A DNA stretch of 64,000 bases from Vibrio pelagius (GTDB taxonomy: Bacteria; Pseudomonadota; Gammaproteobacteria; Enterobacterales; Vibrionaceae): positions 930,001-994,000 of the forward strand of contig NZ_AP025503.1 in assembly GCF_024347575.1 (NCBI RefSeq). The letters run 5' to 3'. Each line of letters begins with the position of its first letter. Positions within the stretch are counted from its first letter, which is position 1. Below, one piece after another: positions 37,241 through 48,264 of this stretch. The notes under the pieces were generated by a model that saw only the letters and a program-made list of their open reading frames with translations, had not been told where the DNA came from and made no database searches. The position numbers and the translations under genes are program-made.

Positions 37241-39055
37241 TTACTCGTTATTGTTATTTTGTTTTTCTGTAATTAACGGCAGACAGATAGTAAATCTTGC
37301 TCCGCCTAATGGACTTTTGGCGTGTGTGAGCTCGCCGTTGATGCCTCTAATAATCTGTTGTGATATCGATAACCCTAGACCTAAACCATTCTTCTTGGTG
37401 GTATGAAATGGTTCAAAAAACTGTTGTGGCGTGTCATGTGCAAAGCCGGGGCCGTTGTCGTCAATATGCAGTTGAATACATCGTTCTGAGTTGGCATTGG
37501 TATGGTATTCGAACTCGAGACTAAGTTGCTTGTTCTCTTGTCCCTCCATCGCCTGTATACCATTAGTGATGAGGTTAATGATCACTTGCTCAAGCTGGAT
37601 TGCATTGGCTTGAATGAGTGCATCTAGCTTGTCCGGAAGGGGGGATATCGTCACTCTTTCTGCTTTTAGCTGAGGTTTCATTAATTCAATGGAAGAGTGA
37701 ATAAGCGGGAGCAGTTGCAGTTGCGATAGGTCTTCCGCGTTTGATTTTTTAGCAAATGATCGAAGTTGATGGCTGATTTTAGCCATACGGTCAGTCAGTG
37801 ATGAGATGCGAGATAGGTTGTCATCAACACGCTCGAACTTCTCTTTGGCTAAAAATAGGCGTCCGTTATCGGCATAGCTACGAATTGCGGCAAGTGGATT
37901 GTTTAACTCGTGACTGATACTGGCGGACATCTGCCCCAAAACCGCCAATTTCGCGGCTTGGATCAACTCGTCTTGGGTCTGTCTCAGGACCTTTTCTGTC
38001 TCGGTGCGTTGCAAAACCTCTGCGTGTAATTCTGATGTTCTCTCTAATACTAGAAACTCGAGCTTCTGTTTGGCTTCTGATTGCAGTCTATCTATCTGTA
38101 CTCGACGATGGATACGGTTGAGGTTGAGCTGCAAGGCGAGATAGATGATGGCAAAGACTAAGCTCAGTACCACTAGATAAGAGATCAGATCCCACCACAC
38201 TAAATGCGTCGGAGAGAGTACCCTTACCGTTAATCTCGGCTGTTCGACAAAGCGTGATGAGACAAAAAACTGCTCATGAACCAGAGGATGAAGAGACTGA
38301 ATGGTGCTGGTGGATGAGCCAAGGTCGCCGTTGAAGTTCAGGCTCTTAATATCAGTATCAAGAAACTGCCTTCCCTCTTGGATTTCACGTTTACGTTCAC
38401 TGTCCAACGGTTTCAGACTTTTAAATAGCCAGTCGGGGTTACTCGACATAAACACCACATGATCTTTATCGTCTGCAACGAAGTAACTCTGTTTGCCTTT
38501 CCAACTGGCTTCGATCAGTGATAGGTCCATTTTGACGACGATCACACCGATGATTTCGGCGGCGTAAGAGACAGGGTAAGAGTAGTAATAACCACGCTTT
38601 CCAGAAGTCGAGCCTAGAGCGAAATACTGATTCTCTTTACCACTAAAAGCGTGCTGAAAATAGGGGCGAAAAGCAAAGTTACGGCCAACAAATGAGTGGC
38701 TTTGATTCCAGTTGCTCGCTGCAATTGTGGTACCGATATGGTCGAGCAAGTAGGTGTCAGAGGCTTGTATTACTTGATTTACATGAGCCAGATAGCGATT
38801 GGTTAGCTCAATCTGAGCAGAGTTATCAGGCGCGTGCAGCGCATCGATTAACTCTTTGTCTTTAGAGAGCAGTTCTGGAATGTGCGCGAATTTATCCAGT
38901 TGACTGGCGATGTGTACCGAGACGCGATCAAGTTTTGACTGATGATCTTCGAGCAAACTCTGATGACTGATTTTCCATACCCAATGACCGCCAAGAATCA
39001 TCAGCAACCCATAGGTGATGAGCAGCAGAATGGGGAGGCGGGAAGGTTGAAACAT
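37241..39055 (-). CDS. dctB: C4-dicarboxylate sensor kinase DctB
   Basis: A 604-aa sensor with two transmembrane helices (about residues 8-29 and 288-310) around a large periplasmic double PDC/Cache domain (GKRGYYYSYPVSY), a coiled linker, and an H-box (SISHELNNPLAAIRSY, histidine 382) with HATPase motifs (NLITNGIQAMEG, DDNGPGF, GLGLGLSISQQI). It senses periplasmic dicarboxylates and phosphorylates DctD. Confidence 0.94.
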   Translation of the reverse strand: MFQPSRLPILLLITYGLLMILGGHWVWKISHQSLLEDHQSKLDRVSVHIASQLDKFAHIPELLSKDKELIDALHAPDNSAQIELTNRYLAHVNQVIQASDTYLLDHIGTTIAASNWNQSHSFVGRNFAFRPYFQHAFSGKENQYFALGSTSGKRGYYYSYPVSYAAEIIGVIVVKMDLSLIEASWKGKQSYFVADDKDHVVFMSSNPDWLFKSLKPLDSERKREIQEGRQFLDTDIKSLNFNGDLGSSTSTIQSLHPLVHEQFFVSSRFVEQPRLTVRVLSPTHLVWWDLISYLVVLSLVFAIIYLALQLNLNRIHRRVQIDRLQSEAKQKLEFLVLERTSELHAEVLQRTETEKVLRQTQDELIQAAKLAVLGQMSASISHELNNPLAAIRSYADNGRLFLAKEKFERVDDNLSRISSLTDRMAKISHQLRSFAKKSNAEDLSQLQLLPLIHSSIELMKPQLKAERVTISPLPDKLDALIQANAIQLEQVIINLITNGIQAMEGQENKQLSLEFEYHTNANSERCIQLHIDDNGPGFAHDTPQQFFEPFHTTKKNGLGLGLSISQQIIRGINGELTHAKSPLGGARFTICLPLITEKQNNNNE

Positions 39056-39266
39056 AAGAGATCTCGCTGTGTATTACGCTGTCGAAAAGCGTGTCATGTG
39101 CCTGAAACGCTAAAAGCGTCATAAAAAGTTCAAAAATTGAGAGCCGAGAGGCTGTTATAGGTTAAGGCTTTGTAACGCGGATTGTTGAAAAAGTTATCGA
39201 CTCTGAGGGGTAAAACAAGAGCAAGATCTCTTTTTAAGCTTTTTCGGAAAAAAAGCCCTCGATTCC

Positions 39267-39294
39267 CTTGAAAAAGCCGCTATTGTCCCCATTT
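39267..39294 (+). promoter_or_regulatory. Strong sigma-32-type promoter upstream of tig
   Basis: CTTGAA (39267-39272), a 14-bp spacer and CCCCATTT (39287-39294) match the heat-shock consensus closely. The next gene, tig, starts almost 400 bp downstream. The gene-free stretch 39056-39683 (628 bp) otherwise holds only the hairpin below and no convincing ORF. Confidence 0.75.
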
Positions 39295-39637
39295 CCGATG
39301 TGTCGAGTGGTGTTTTGATTGAATACAACCCTCTCAGGCGGACGAATTTAGAGCATTCATCATCAAGCTGAGGTGATTGGCTCGACAGAGATTAAACAGA
39401 TCGCTAGAATGTCGCGTCTAAAATTTCTGTCCTGAGGCTAATCGGAGATACCTTTCCTTGTTGTAAAACAGGCTATGAACTTCACAAAAGAACATAGAAA
39501 AAAGATATCGCTGATTAGTCTGGTGTTTGATTGAATAGTCACTCAGACATCAATGCTCAATTTTAAATTAGGTGTTCGGATAGAGCACTACACAAGGATG
39601 CAGCCAACAACACGCTTTCCAAAAGAATGCACGTTAC

Positions 39638-39664
39638 GGCTCATATGCTCAGATTATCTGAGCC
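39638..39664 (+). other. Alternative hairpins in the tig leader
   Basis: GCTCAGA/TCTGAGC (39647-39653 with 39657-39663) competes with GGCTCA/TGAGCC (39638-39643 with 39659-39664), just before the tig Shine-Dalgarno (GAGG at 39671). Competing stems so near a start codon could influence translation or mRNA stability. Confidence 0.4.
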
Positions 39665-39683
39665 AGTTTTGAGGTTTTATATA

Positions 39684-40982
39684 ATGCAAGTTACTGTTGA
39701 AACGCTAGAAGGCCTAGAGCGCCGTCTTAATATTACTGTTCCTGCTGCTAACATCGAAGATGCAGTTACAGCTGAACTACGCAACATCGCGAAAAACCGT
39801 CGTTTCGATGGTTTCCGTAAAGGCAAAGTGCCAATGAAGATGGTTGCTAAAATGTACGGCAAAGCAGTACGTCAAGACGTGATGGGCGAAGTAATGCAAC
39901 GCCACTTCATCGAAGCGATCGTTAAAGAGAAGATCAACCCAGCTGGCGCACCAACTTTCGCACCAGTAGAAAACAAAGAAGGCGAAGACCTAGTATTCAA
40001 CGCAACTTTCGAAGTTTACCCAGAAGTTGAGCTGAAAGGTCTTGAGAACATCTCTGTTGAGAAACCAGCAGTAGAAGTTAAAGACGCTGACGTTGAAGAG
40101 ATGATCGAAACTCTACGTAAGCAACAAGCAACTTGGACTGAAGTTGATGCAGCTGTAGAAGACGGTTCTCGCGCAACTATCGATTTCGTTGGTTCTATCG
40201 ACGGTGAAGAGTTCGAAGGCGGTAAAGCTGAGAACTTCCCACTAGAGATGGGTGCTGGTCGCATGATCCCTGGTTTTGAAGACGGTATCGTTGGCAAAAC
40301 TAAAGGTATGGAATTCGAAATCGACGTAAACTTCCCAGAAGATTACCACGCTGAAAACCTAAAAGGTAAAGCAGCTAAGTTTGCAATCAAAGTAAACAAA
40401 GTTGAAGCTCGTGAACTTCCAGAACTAAACGAAGAGTTCGTTGCTAAGTTCGGCGCGACTGACGGCGTTGAAGGTCTTAAAGCTGAAGTTCGTAAGAACA
40501 TGGAGCGTGAGCTTAAGCAAGCTGTTAAGAACCGCATCAAAGAGCAAGCTATCGACGGTCTAGTTAAAGAAAACGACATCGACGTTCCAGCTGCACTTAT
40601 CGACCAAGAGATCGGTACTCTACGTCAACAAGCTGCTCAACGTTTCGGTGGCAACACTGAAGCTGCTGACCAACTTCCACGTGAGCTGTTCGAAGAGCAA
40701 GCTAAACGTCGCGTAGTTGTTGGCCTTCTACTTGGTGAAGTCATCAAGTCTGAAGAGCTAAAAGCTGACGATGAGAAAGTAAAAGCAATCATCGAAGAGA
40801 TGGCAACTGCATACGAAGATCCATCTGAAGTTATTGCTTACTACGAGCAAAACGAGCAAATGATGAACAACATGCGCAACGTAGCTCTAGAAGAGCAAGC
40901 AATTGATGCAATCATCGCTAAAGCTCAAGTTTCTGAGAAAGAAGTTAGCTTCAACGAGCTAATGAATCAGCAACCTGCTTAA
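39684..40982 (+). CDS. tig: Trigger factor
   Basis: Ribosome-associated chaperone and prolyl isomerase. The 432-aa protein has the ribosome-binding domain with signature GFRKGKVPM (about residues 43-51), a central FKBP-type PPIase domain (about 150-245) and the C-terminal chaperone arms. ATG 39684 matches the family N-terminus ([15 protein letters not shown]); an in-frame ATG at 39627 is not used. Strong codon bias indicates high expression. Confidence 0.96.
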   Translation: MQVTVETLEGLERRLNITVPAANIEDAVTAELRNIAKNRRFDGFRKGKVPMKMVAKMYGKAVRQDVMGEVMQRHFIEAIVKEKINPAGAPTFAPVENKEGEDLVFNATFEVYPEVELKGLENISVEKPAVEVKDADVEEMIETLRKQQATWTEVDAAVEDGSRATIDFVGSIDGEEFEGGKAENFPLEMGAGRMIPGFEDGIVGKTKGMEFEIDVNFPEDYHAENLKGKAAKFAIKVNKVEARELPELNEEFVAKFGATDGVEGLKAEVRKNMERELKQAVKNRIKEQAIDGLVKENDIDVPAALIDQEIGTLRQQAAQRFGGNTEAADQLPRELFEEQAKRRVVVGLLLGEVIKSEELKADDEKVKAIIEEMATAYEDPSEVIAYYEQNEQMMNNMRNVALEEQAIDAIIAKAQVSEKEVSFNELMNQQPA

Positions 40983-41037
40983 TATAGTAATATCTGACGT
41001 AGAAGGTTGACGTACGGTCAACAATTCTGCTAACAAT

Positions 41038-41076
41038 GGTCCGTATGATTTAATCATTCGGGCCATTTATTTTAGG
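41038..41076 (+). terminator. Putative terminator between tig and clpP
   Basis: A long stem (GGTCCG/CGGGCC plus ATGAT/ATCAT, 3-nt loop) is followed by ATTTATTTTA. A smaller GTTGAC/GTCAAC repeat lies just before it at 41006-41022. The structure may only partly separate tig from clpPX. Confidence 0.6.
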
Positions 41077-41087
41077 GACATAAGAAT

Positions 41088-41714
41088 ATGAGCTACCAAG
41101 AAAAAAATACAATGCCATCGATTATGGATGCACTCGTTCCAATGGTGGTTGAACAGACTTCCCGTGGTGAACGTTCTTACGATATCTATTCTCGTCTTTT
41201 AAAAGAACGAATCATTTTCTTAACCGGTCAAGTGGAAGACCACATGGCAAATCTTGTCGTGGCTCAACTGCTTTTCTTGGAATCAGAAAACCCAGACAAA
41301 GATATCTATCTATACATCAACTCACCGGGCGGCAGCGTAACAGCGGGTATGTCTATCTACGACACAATGCAGTTCATTAAGCCAAACGTGAGCACGGTAT
41401 GTATGGGTCAAGCTTGCTCGATGGGTGCATTCTTACTTGCTGGTGGTGAGCCAGGTAAGCGTCATGTGCTTCCAAACTCTCGTGTAATGATTCACCAGCC
41501 ACTTGGCGGTTTCCAAGGCCAGGCGTCTGATATTCAAATCCACGCGCAAGAGATCCTAACGATCAAACAGAAGCTAAACAAACTATTGGCAGAGCACACA
41601 GGTCAGCCTCTAGAAATCGTTGAGCGTGATACCGATCGTGACAACTTCATGTCTGCAGAACAAGCTGTAGAATACGGTTTGGTGGATTCAGTACTAAATC
41701 ATCGCGGCGAGTAA
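41088..41714 (+). CDS. clpP: ATP-dependent Clp protease proteolytic subunit ClpP
   Basis: Serine protease barrel subunit of ClpXP/ClpAP, 208 aa including a short propeptide. The catalytic triad is serine 111 (GQACSMGAF), histidine 136 (MIHQPLGG) and aspartate 185, the same precursor numbering as E. coli. Followed by clpX after 83 bp. Confidence 0.97.
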   Translation: MSYQEKNTMPSIMDALVPMVVEQTSRGERSYDIYSRLLKERIIFLTGQVEDHMANLVVAQLLFLESENPDKDIYLYINSPGGSVTAGMSIYDTMQFIKPNVSTVCMGQACSMGAFLLAGGEPGKRHVLPNSRVMIHQPLGGFQGQASDIQIHAQEILTIKQKLNKLLAEHTGQPLEIVERDTDRDNFMSAEQAVEYGLVDSVLNHRGE

Positions 41715-41797
41715 TTGCACAAGCAATTGTTTAACGCAAATTGATGCAAATTGATATACACTCAAATCATAGAGAGTAAAGGCTAAGAGGTTAGCGA

Positions 41798-43078
41798 ATG
41801 ACAGATAAAAGCAAAGAGGGTGGTAGCGGTAAACTACTTTACTGCTCTTTCTGTGGCAAAAGCCAACACGAAGTTCGCAAGTTAATCGCAGGCCCTTCTG
41901 TTTACATTTGTGACGAATGTGTCGACCTTTGTAACGACATTATTCGTGAAGAAATCAAAGATGTTCTTCCTAAAAAAGAGTCTGAAGCGTTACCCACGCC
42001 TCGCGAGATTCGAGAGCACCTTGATGACTATGTAATCGGTCAAGAGTACGCGAAGAAAGTGTTAGCAGTTGCAGTATATAACCACTACAAGCGTTTACGT
42101 AATGGTGATACAACAGCTGAAGGTGTAGAACTTGGTAAGAGTAATATTCTTCTTATCGGTCCTACTGGTAGTGGTAAAACACTACTTGCAGAAACATTGG
42201 CTCGTTTCCTAGACGTTCCATTTACTATGGCAGATGCAACCACACTAACCGAAGCGGGTTACGTGGGTGAAGATGTAGAAAACATCATTCAGAAGCTGCT
42301 ACAGAAGTGTGATTACGACGTTGCGAAAGCGGAACGCGGCATTGTTTATATCGATGAAATTGACAAGATTTCTCGTAAAGCTGAAAACCCATCGATCACT
42401 CGTGATGTTTCAGGTGAAGGTGTTCAGCAAGCACTTCTAAAACTTGTAGAAGGCACAGTCGCTTCAGTTCCACCACAAGGTGGCCGTAAGCATCCACAGC
42501 AAGAGTTCTTGCAAGTGGACACATCTAAGATTCTGTTTATCTGTGGCGGTGCATTTGCCGGCCTAGATAAAGTGATTGAGCAGCGTGTAGAAACAGGCTC
42601 TGGTATTGGCTTTGGCGCAGAAGTGCGTTCAAAAGACGAAACCAAAACTATTGGTGAGCTATTCACTCAAGTTGAACCTGAAGATCTAGTGAAATATGGT
42701 CTAATTCCAGAGTTCATTGGCCGTCTACCGGTAACAACCACACTGACAGAGCTAGACGAAGAAGCACTGATCCAAATTCTGTGTGAGCCGAAGAATGCAC
42801 TGACCAAACAGTATGCTGCGCTATTCGAGCTAGAAGATACAGAGCTTGAGTTCCGTGAAGACGCACTGCGTGCCATTGCGAAGAAAGCGATGAGCCGCAA
42901 AACAGGTGCTCGTGGTTTACGTTCTATCTTAGAAGGCGTGCTACTAGAAACGATGTACGAACTGCCATCATCGACCAATGTGAGCAAGGTTGTGATTGAT
43001 GAGTCTGTGATTAACGGAGAGTCTGAACCTCTTCTAATTTACAGCAATTCAGAGAACCAAGCGGCGGTAGCAGAGTAG
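41798..43078 (+). CDS. clpX: ATP-dependent Clp protease ATPase subunit ClpX
   Basis: AAA+ unfoldase of 426 aa. N-terminal zinc-binding domain with cysteines 16, 19, 38 and 41, Walker A (GPTGSGKT), Walker B ([10 protein letters not shown]), the ClpP-contacting loop (IGFGAEV region) and sensor motifs ([11 protein letters not shown]). It partners with ClpP encoded just upstream. A terminator follows. Confidence 0.97.
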   Translation: MTDKSKEGGSGKLLYCSFCGKSQHEVRKLIAGPSVYICDECVDLCNDIIREEIKDVLPKKESEALPTPREIREHLDDYVIGQEYAKKVLAVAVYNHYKRLRNGDTTAEGVELGKSNILLIGPTGSGKTLLAETLARFLDVPFTMADATTLTEAGYVGEDVENIIQKLLQKCDYDVAKAERGIVYIDEIDKISRKAENPSITRDVSGEGVQQALLKLVEGTVASVPPQGGRKHPQQEFLQVDTSKILFICGGAFAGLDKVIEQRVETGSGIGFGAEVRSKDETKTIGELFTQVEPEDLVKYGLIPEFIGRLPVTTTLTELDEEALIQILCEPKNALTKQYAALFELEDTELEFREDALRAIAKKAMSRKTGARGLRSILEGVLLETMYELPSSTNVSKVVIDESVINGESEPLLIYSNSENQAAVAE

Positions 43079-43107
43079 GTCTTTTTTAGACTAGTGACTC
43101 AAATTCC

Positions 43108-43139
43108 AAAAGGAGGTAAGCAATTACCTCCTTTTTTTT
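43108..43139 (+). terminator. Terminator of clpPX
   Basis: A perfect AGGAGGTAA/TTACCTCCT stem with a 4-nt loop is followed by eight Ts. Confidence 0.9.
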
Positions 43140-43147
43140 ATTCTTCC

Positions 43148-43175
43148 ATTGAATCCAGTCGTTTAAGCCCCATAT
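43148..43175 (+). promoter_or_regulatory. Sigma-32-type promoter of lon
   Basis: ATTGAA (43148-43153), a 14-bp spacer and CCCCATAT (43168-43175) lie 36 bp before the lon start. The -10 half is the heat-shock consensus; the -35 half deviates at the first base. Confidence 0.7.
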
Positions 43176-43210
43176 ACTGCTTTATAAGTTAAAGCGGAAG
43201 AGAGAAATAT

Positions 43211-45562
43211 ATGAACTTGGAACGTTCCGAGCGTATCGAGATCCCCGTACTGCCTCTACGTGATGTAGTGGTTTACCCACACATGGTTATTCCACTGTTT
43301 GTTGGTCGTGAAAAATCGATTACTTGCCTTGAATCGGCAATGGAAGCCAACAAACAAGTGCTACTCGTGGCGCAGAAAGAAGCGGATACTGATGAGCCTT
43401 CAATCGACGACCTATTCGAAGTAGGTACTGTTGCTACGATTCTTCAGCTTTTAAAGCTACCTGACGGCACGGTAAAAGTGCTTGTTGAAGGTCAGCAGCG
43501 TGCGAAAATTCACCAATTTAAAGAAAGTGAATTCTTCCTTGCAGATGCAGAATACGTTGTCACCTCAGAACTTGACGAAAAAGAACAAGAAGTGGTTGTT
43601 CGCAGCGCGATCAATCAATTCGAAGGCTTTATTAAGCTAAACAAAAAGATTCCACCAGAAGTATTAACTTCTCTGAATGGGATTGATGAAGCCGCTCGTC
43701 TAGCGGATACCATCGCAGCACACATGCCACTTAAACTGGTAGACAAACAGCACGTACTAGAGATTCTAGATGTGACTGAGCGTCTAGAGTTCCTGATGGG
43801 CCAAATGGAGTCAGAAATTGATATCCTGCAGGTAGAAAAACGCATCCGTGGTCGTGTTAAGAAGCAGATGGAAAAATCTCAGCGTGAGTACTACCTGAAT
43901 GAGCAGATGAAAGCGATTCAGAAAGAACTTGGCGAGATGGACGATGCTCCAGATGAATTTGAGGCTCTAAAGAAGAAAATCGAAGAGTCGAAAATGCCTC
44001 AAGAAGCGCGCGAAAAAACCGAACAAGAGCTGCAAAAGCTGAAGATGATGTCGCCAATGTCGGCAGAAGCAACAGTGGTACGTAGCTACATCGATTGGAT
44101 GGTTGGTGTGCCTTGGGCGAAGCGTTCTAAGGTTAAGAAGAATCTAGCCAAAGCAGAAGAGATCTTAAACGAAGACCATTACGGTCTAGAGCGTGTTAAA
44201 GAACGTATTCTTGAGTACTTGGCGGTACAAAACCGTATCAATAAGTTGAAAGGCCCTATCCTTTGTCTTGTTGGTCCTCCTGGTGTCGGTAAAACCTCGC
44301 TAGGTCGCTCTATCGCTGCTGCTACAGGCCGTAAGTACACGCGCATGGCGCTAGGCGGCGTACGTGATGAAGCAGAGATTCGTGGTCACCGTCGTACCTA
44401 CATCGGCTCTCTTCCGGGTAAGCTAATCCAGAAGATGTCTAAAGTTGGCGTGAAGAACCCACTGTTCCTATTGGATGAGATCGATAAGATGTCTTCTGAT
44501 ATGCGTGGCGACCCATCTTCAGCACTGCTAGAAGTACTCGACCCAGAGCAAAACAACGCGTTTAACGATCACTACCTAGAAGTAGACTACGATCTGTCTG
44601 ACGTTATGTTCGTTGCGACGTCTAACTCAATGGACATTCCTGGCCCACTGCTGGACCGTATGGAAGTTATCCGTCTATCTGGTTACACAGAAGACGAGAA
44701 GTTAAACATCGCTAAGCGTCACCTCGTTGATAAGCAAGTGAAACGCAACGGTCTTAAGCCTCATGAGATTGAGATTGAAGACTCTGCAATCATCGGCATT
44801 ATTCGTTACTACACGCGTGAAGCGGGTGTACGTAGCCTAGAGCGTGAGATCTCTAAGATCTGTCGTAAAGCGGTGAAGAATATCCTGCTAGACAGCGATC
44901 TTAAGTCTGTGACTGTGACTATGGACAACCTAAAAGATTACCTAGGTGTTCAACGTCATGACTTCGGTAAAGCAGACGAGAGTAACCGCATTGGTCAAGT
45001 AACTGGTCTAGCGTGGACTCAAGTTGGTGGTGATCTATTAACGATTGAAACTGAAGCAATGCCAGGTAAAGGTAAGCTAACGCAAACCGGTTCCCTTGGT
45101 GATGTGATGAAAGAGTCGATTCAAGCTGCGATGACCGTAGTTCGCTCTCGTGCTGAAAAACTGGGTATTAACTCAGATTTCTACGAGAAGCGTGACATCC
45201 ACGTTCACGTACCTGAAGGCGCGACACCAAAAGATGGCCCGAGTGCGGGTATCGCAATGTGTACTGCACTTGTTTCTAGCCTGACAGGTAACCCTGTAAA
45301 AGCAGAAGTGGGTATGACAGGTGAAATCACTCTTCGTGGTGAAGTTTTACCTATCGGTGGCTTGAAAGAAAAGCTACTTGCAGCGCATCGTGGTGGCATC
45401 AAAACAGTACTGATTCCAAAAGATAATGAGCGTGATTTGGAAGAGATTCCAGACAATGTCATCGCTGACTTAGAAGTCATTCCTGTTCAATGGATTGATG
45501 AAGTATTGAAAGTTGCTCTAGAACGAGATCCGTCAGGGGTCGAGTTTGTCGCTAAAAAATAG
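43211..45562 (+). CDS. lon: ATP-dependent protease Lon
   Basis: Single-chain AAA+ serine protease of 783 aa. N-terminal substrate-binding domain, Walker A ([11 protein letters not shown]), Walker B ([10 protein letters not shown]), and the C-terminal protease domain with the catalytic serine in [10 protein letters not shown] and lysine in [14 protein letters not shown]. It degrades misfolded and regulatory proteins. Length is the same as or very close to E. coli Lon. Confidence 0.97.
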   Translation: MNLERSERIEIPVLPLRDVVVYPHMVIPLFVGREKSITCLESAMEANKQVLLVAQKEADTDEPSIDDLFEVGTVATILQLLKLPDGTVKVLVEGQQRAKIHQFKESEFFLADAEYVVTSELDEKEQEVVVRSAINQFEGFIKLNKKIPPEVLTSLNGIDEAARLADTIAAHMPLKLVDKQHVLEILDVTERLEFLMGQMESEIDILQVEKRIRGRVKKQMEKSQREYYLNEQMKAIQKELGEMDDAPDEFEALKKKIEESKMPQEAREKTEQELQKLKMMSPMSAEATVVRSYIDWMVGVPWAKRSKVKKNLAKAEEILNEDHYGLERVKERILEYLAVQNRINKLKGPILCLVGPPGVGKTSLGRSIAAATGRKYTRMALGGVRDEAEIRGHRRTYIGSLPGKLIQKMSKVGVKNPLFLLDEIDKMSSDMRGDPSSALLEVLDPEQNNAFNDHYLEVDYDLSDVMFVATSNSMDIPGPLLDRMEVIRLSGYTEDEKLNIAKRHLVDKQVKRNGLKPHEIEIEDSAIIGIIRYYTREAGVRSLEREISKICRKAVKNILLDSDLKSVTVTMDNLKDYLGVQRHDFGKADESNRIGQVTGLAWTQVGGDLLTIETEAMPGKGKLTQTGSLGDVMKESIQAAMTVVRSRAEKLGINSDFYEKRDIHVHVPEGATPKDGPSAGIAMCTALVSSLTGNPVKAEVGMTGEITLRGEVLPIGGLKEKLLAAHRGGIKTVLIPKDNERDLEEIPDNVIADLEVIPVQWIDEVLKVALERDPSGVEFVAKK

Positions 45563-45591
45563 TGATGCGTAGCAAAAATAAGTAAAGATTT

Positions 45592-45630
45592 ACGCTGATG
45601 AGTCTAAAAAGGCTTGTCAGCGTTTTTTTT
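45592..45630 (+). terminator. Terminator of lon
   Basis: An ACGCTGA/TCAGCGT stem with an 18-nt loop is followed by eight Ts. Confidence 0.75.
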
Positions 45631-45754
45631 GGGCGCTAAGTTAATTGACTAAAGCCGCAAGCCCTTTTGCAATAAGGCTTTCGGCTAAATTAAAACCAAA
45701 ATGGAACGTACCGTCATCCTAAATTAGTCGCAGATGACAAAGAGGGGAAACACA

Positions 45755-46027
45755 GTGAATAAAACACAACTAGTAGAATCAATCGCAGAAAACGCAGATA
45801 TCTCTAAAGCTTCAGCTGGCCGCGCACTAGACGCATTCATCGAAGCAGTTGGCACAACACTTCAATCAGGTGACCAAGTAGCACTTGTTGGTTTTGGTAC
45901 TTTCAGTGTTCGTACTCGTGCAGCTCGCACAGGTCGTAACCCTAAAACTGGTGAAGAAATCCAAATTGCAGAAGCAAAAGTACCTGGCTTTAAAGCGGGT
46001 AAAGCACTAAAAGACGCATGTAACTAA
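45755..46027 (+). CDS. hupB: DNA-binding protein HU-beta
   Basis: Nucleoid-associated HU subunit of 90 aa with the family core ([21 protein letters not shown], split across the first helices) and the DNA-binding arm ([16 protein letters not shown]). The GTG at 45755 follows an AGGGG and gives the canonical N-terminus; an in-frame ATG at 45734 would add seven atypical residues. Terminator at 46144. Confidence 0.95.
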   Translation: MNKTQLVESIAENADISKASAGRALDAFIEAVGTTLQSGDQVALVGFGTFSVRTRAARTGRNPKTGEEIQIAEAKVPGFKAGKALKDACN

Positions 46028-46143
46028 TATTGCGTTACCTCGGCTTTCGTTAAGCCAAGGTAGCAAGATGCGTTAGCTGTTTGAAAAATGATGTTTCATC
46101 CTTAAACAGTGATTGTGTAAAGCACATTGAACTAATTTAAATT

Positions 46144-46175
46144 ATGCGCATCCTACTGATGCGCATTTCTTTTTC
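46144..46175 (+). terminator. Terminator of hupB
   Basis: An ATGCGCAT/ATGCGCAT stem with a 7-nt loop is followed by TTCTTTTTC. Confidence 0.75.
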
Positions 46176-46243
46176 TGATAATATCGCGTGAATAAGATTT
46201 TTATGTTGAAGCCCATGCTTCATATCCGGAGAGCACTTAAATT

Positions 46244-48109
46244 ATGATGGATCGATTACGCGAAGGCGTGAATAGCATCGCGGTAAAAATTATCCTTGGG
46301 TTGATTATCCTGTCATTCGTATTCGCAGGTGTAGGTAGCTACATCACAGGTGGTGGTAACAACGCCGCAGCGAAAGTTGGCAATACCGAAATCGGTCGTG
46401 GTGAGTTTGAACAAGCTTATCAAAACGAGCGTAATCGCATGCAATCTCAACTTGGCGATTACTTTTCTCAAATGCTTGCAGACCCTGCATACGTAGAGTC
46501 TTTCCGTAAATCAGTACTTGATCGTATGATTAACGATGTACTGCTTGAGCAGCAAGCTGAATCTCTAGGTCTACGCATCAGTGATTCACAAATTCGCACT
46601 ATGATTCTAGAGATGCCACAGTTCCAAACTGCGGGTCAATTTGATCAAGAAGTTTACCAAGCAGCACTTCGTCGCGCTGGTTTTAGCCCTGAAAGCTTTG
46701 CAGAATACATGCGTCGTGATCTAATGCGAAACCAATTGGTGACGGCGCTACAAAGCAGTGAGTTTGTTCTTCAAGGCGAGATCGATACTCAAAGCAAGCT
46801 GATTGCTCAAACTCGTGATATCCGTACTGTGACGCTATCGGTTGCTGAACTTGCGAAAAGTGTTGAGCTAACGGAAGATGAGATTTCAGAGTACTACCAG
46901 CAAAACCCACTAGCTTACACTCGTCCAGAGCAAGCGAAGGTGTCTTACATTGAGCTTTCTGCAGAAGCGCTGAAAGGTCAAATCCAAGTCTCTGACGAAC
47001 AAGCTGAACAGTACTATCAAGAACACCTAGACAAGTACTCGACTGAAGAGCAACGTAAAGTAAGTCATATCCTTGTTCAAGGTGATGATGAAGCTAAAGC
47101 GCAAGCCATTCTTGATGAGCTAAATGCAGGTGCTGATTTTGCTGCACTAGCTGAAGAGAAATCTGACGATTTCGGCAGCGCGGATGTTGGCGGTGATCTA
47201 GGTTGGATTGAACGTGATGTGATGGATCCAGCGTTTGAAGATGCGGCTTTCGCTCTCGAAAACGTCGGTGATACAACAGGCCTAGTTAAGTCTGAGTTTG
47301 GTTACCACATCATCAAGCTAGACGAACTGCAAGCTTCTAAAGCACAGCCTTTCTCTGAAGTAGCGGTTGAGATCAAGCAAGAACTATTGGATCAGGAAGC
47401 AGTAGACCAGTTCTACGAGCTACAAACTGAACTAGAGAAAGTTGCGTTTGAGTACCCAGACTCACTAGACGACTCTGCAGAGGCGATTAACGCTAAGATC
47501 CAGACAACAGACTTCGTTTCTCAAATCGACGCTCCTGAGCTGCTGAAAACGCCTGCTGTAATACAAGCGATTCTAAGTCCTGAAGTGAAAGAAGATGGTC
47601 TAAACTCAGAAGTTATCGAAGTTGCGCCTGAACACGTAATTGTGGTTCGCGTTGAAGAGACTCGTGATGAGACAGTTCTTCCTCTTGAAGAAGTGAAAGA
47701 TCAAGTCGTTGCTGCGCTGTCTGCTGTTAAAGCGGAACAACAAGCGATTGAGCTAGGCGTATCACTTGTGAATGAACTAAAAGCAGGTAACGAAGCCGTA
47801 CTAGCGGAAAACAACCTGACGTTTAGCGAGCTTGAAACGATTGACCGTAGCTCACCACTAGCAAGTTCTGTATTTGCTTTTGCTAAGCCAGAAGCGGATC
47901 AAGCAGTGTTTGGTCAAGCGAAAGACCAAAACGGTAATATCGTCGTTGTCGAGCTGTCTAAGGTTACTGCAGATATCAACCCAGATTACAGCACTCAAAT
48001 TGGTGCGCAGCTAGAGCGAGTTGGTAACCAGCAAGACCTAACCAACGTTCTGAACGTACTTCGTAAGAATGCAGACGTTGAATACTACATCGTAGGTCAA
48101 GGTCAATAA
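46244..48109 (+). CDS. ppiD: Periplasmic folding chaperone PpiD
   Basis: SurA-like chaperone at the Sec translocon. The 621-aa protein has a short cytoplasmic N-terminus, one membrane helix (about residues 13-34), a SurA-N-like segment, and a parvulin domain (about 265-360: RKVSHILVQ, FGSADVGGDLGWI, FGYHIIKL). It follows hupB, a conserved order after lon. Confidence 0.94.
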   Translation: MMDRLREGVNSIAVKIILGLIILSFVFAGVGSYITGGGNNAAAKVGNTEIGRGEFEQAYQNERNRMQSQLGDYFSQMLADPAYVESFRKSVLDRMINDVLLEQQAESLGLRISDSQIRTMILEMPQFQTAGQFDQEVYQAALRRAGFSPESFAEYMRRDLMRNQLVTALQSSEFVLQGEIDTQSKLIAQTRDIRTVTLSVAELAKSVELTEDEISEYYQQNPLAYTRPEQAKVSYIELSAEALKGQIQVSDEQAEQYYQEHLDKYSTEEQRKVSHILVQGDDEAKAQAILDELNAGADFAALAEEKSDDFGSADVGGDLGWIERDVMDPAFEDAAFALENVGDTTGLVKSEFGYHIIKLDELQASKAQPFSEVAVEIKQELLDQEAVDQFYELQTELEKVAFEYPDSLDDSAEAINAKIQTTDFVSQIDAPELLKTPAVIQAILSPEVKEDGLNSEVIEVAPEHVIVVRVEETRDETVLPLEEVKDQVVAALSAVKAEQQAIELGVSLVNELKAGNEAVLAENNLTFSELETIDRSSPLASSVFAFAKPEADQAVFGQAKDQNGNIVVVELSKVTADINPDYSTQIGAQLERVGNQQDLTNVLNVLRKNADVEYYIVGQGQ

Positions 48110-48187
48110 TAGCAAGCTCAGTAAAAGATAGCTTGGAGAGTAGGTTTGCGAGTCAGCCTACACGACGATGAAAATCAGTTGTAACTC

Positions 48188-48222
48188 AAAGCGGGTCACT
48201 TAGGTGGCCCGCTTTATTTTTG
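48188..48222 (+). terminator. Terminator of ppiD
   Basis: An AAAGCGGGTCAC/GTGGCCCGCTTT stem with one G-U pair and a TTAG loop is followed by ATTTTT. Confidence 0.85.
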
Positions 48223-48264
48223 TCTCAATAAACTTCGGTAGTCGGTTTTCAAAGAGTAATGTTT

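Noticed and set aside
39480..39540. Short ORF of 19 codons in the tig leader
   Set aside because: Weak ribosome-binding site and no sign of selection; too short to support without conservation data.
42424..42987. Minus-strand ORFs inside clpX
   Set aside because: Serine-rich shadow frames opposite a strongly biased housekeeping gene. The same explanation covers the minus-strand frames inside tig, lon and groEL.
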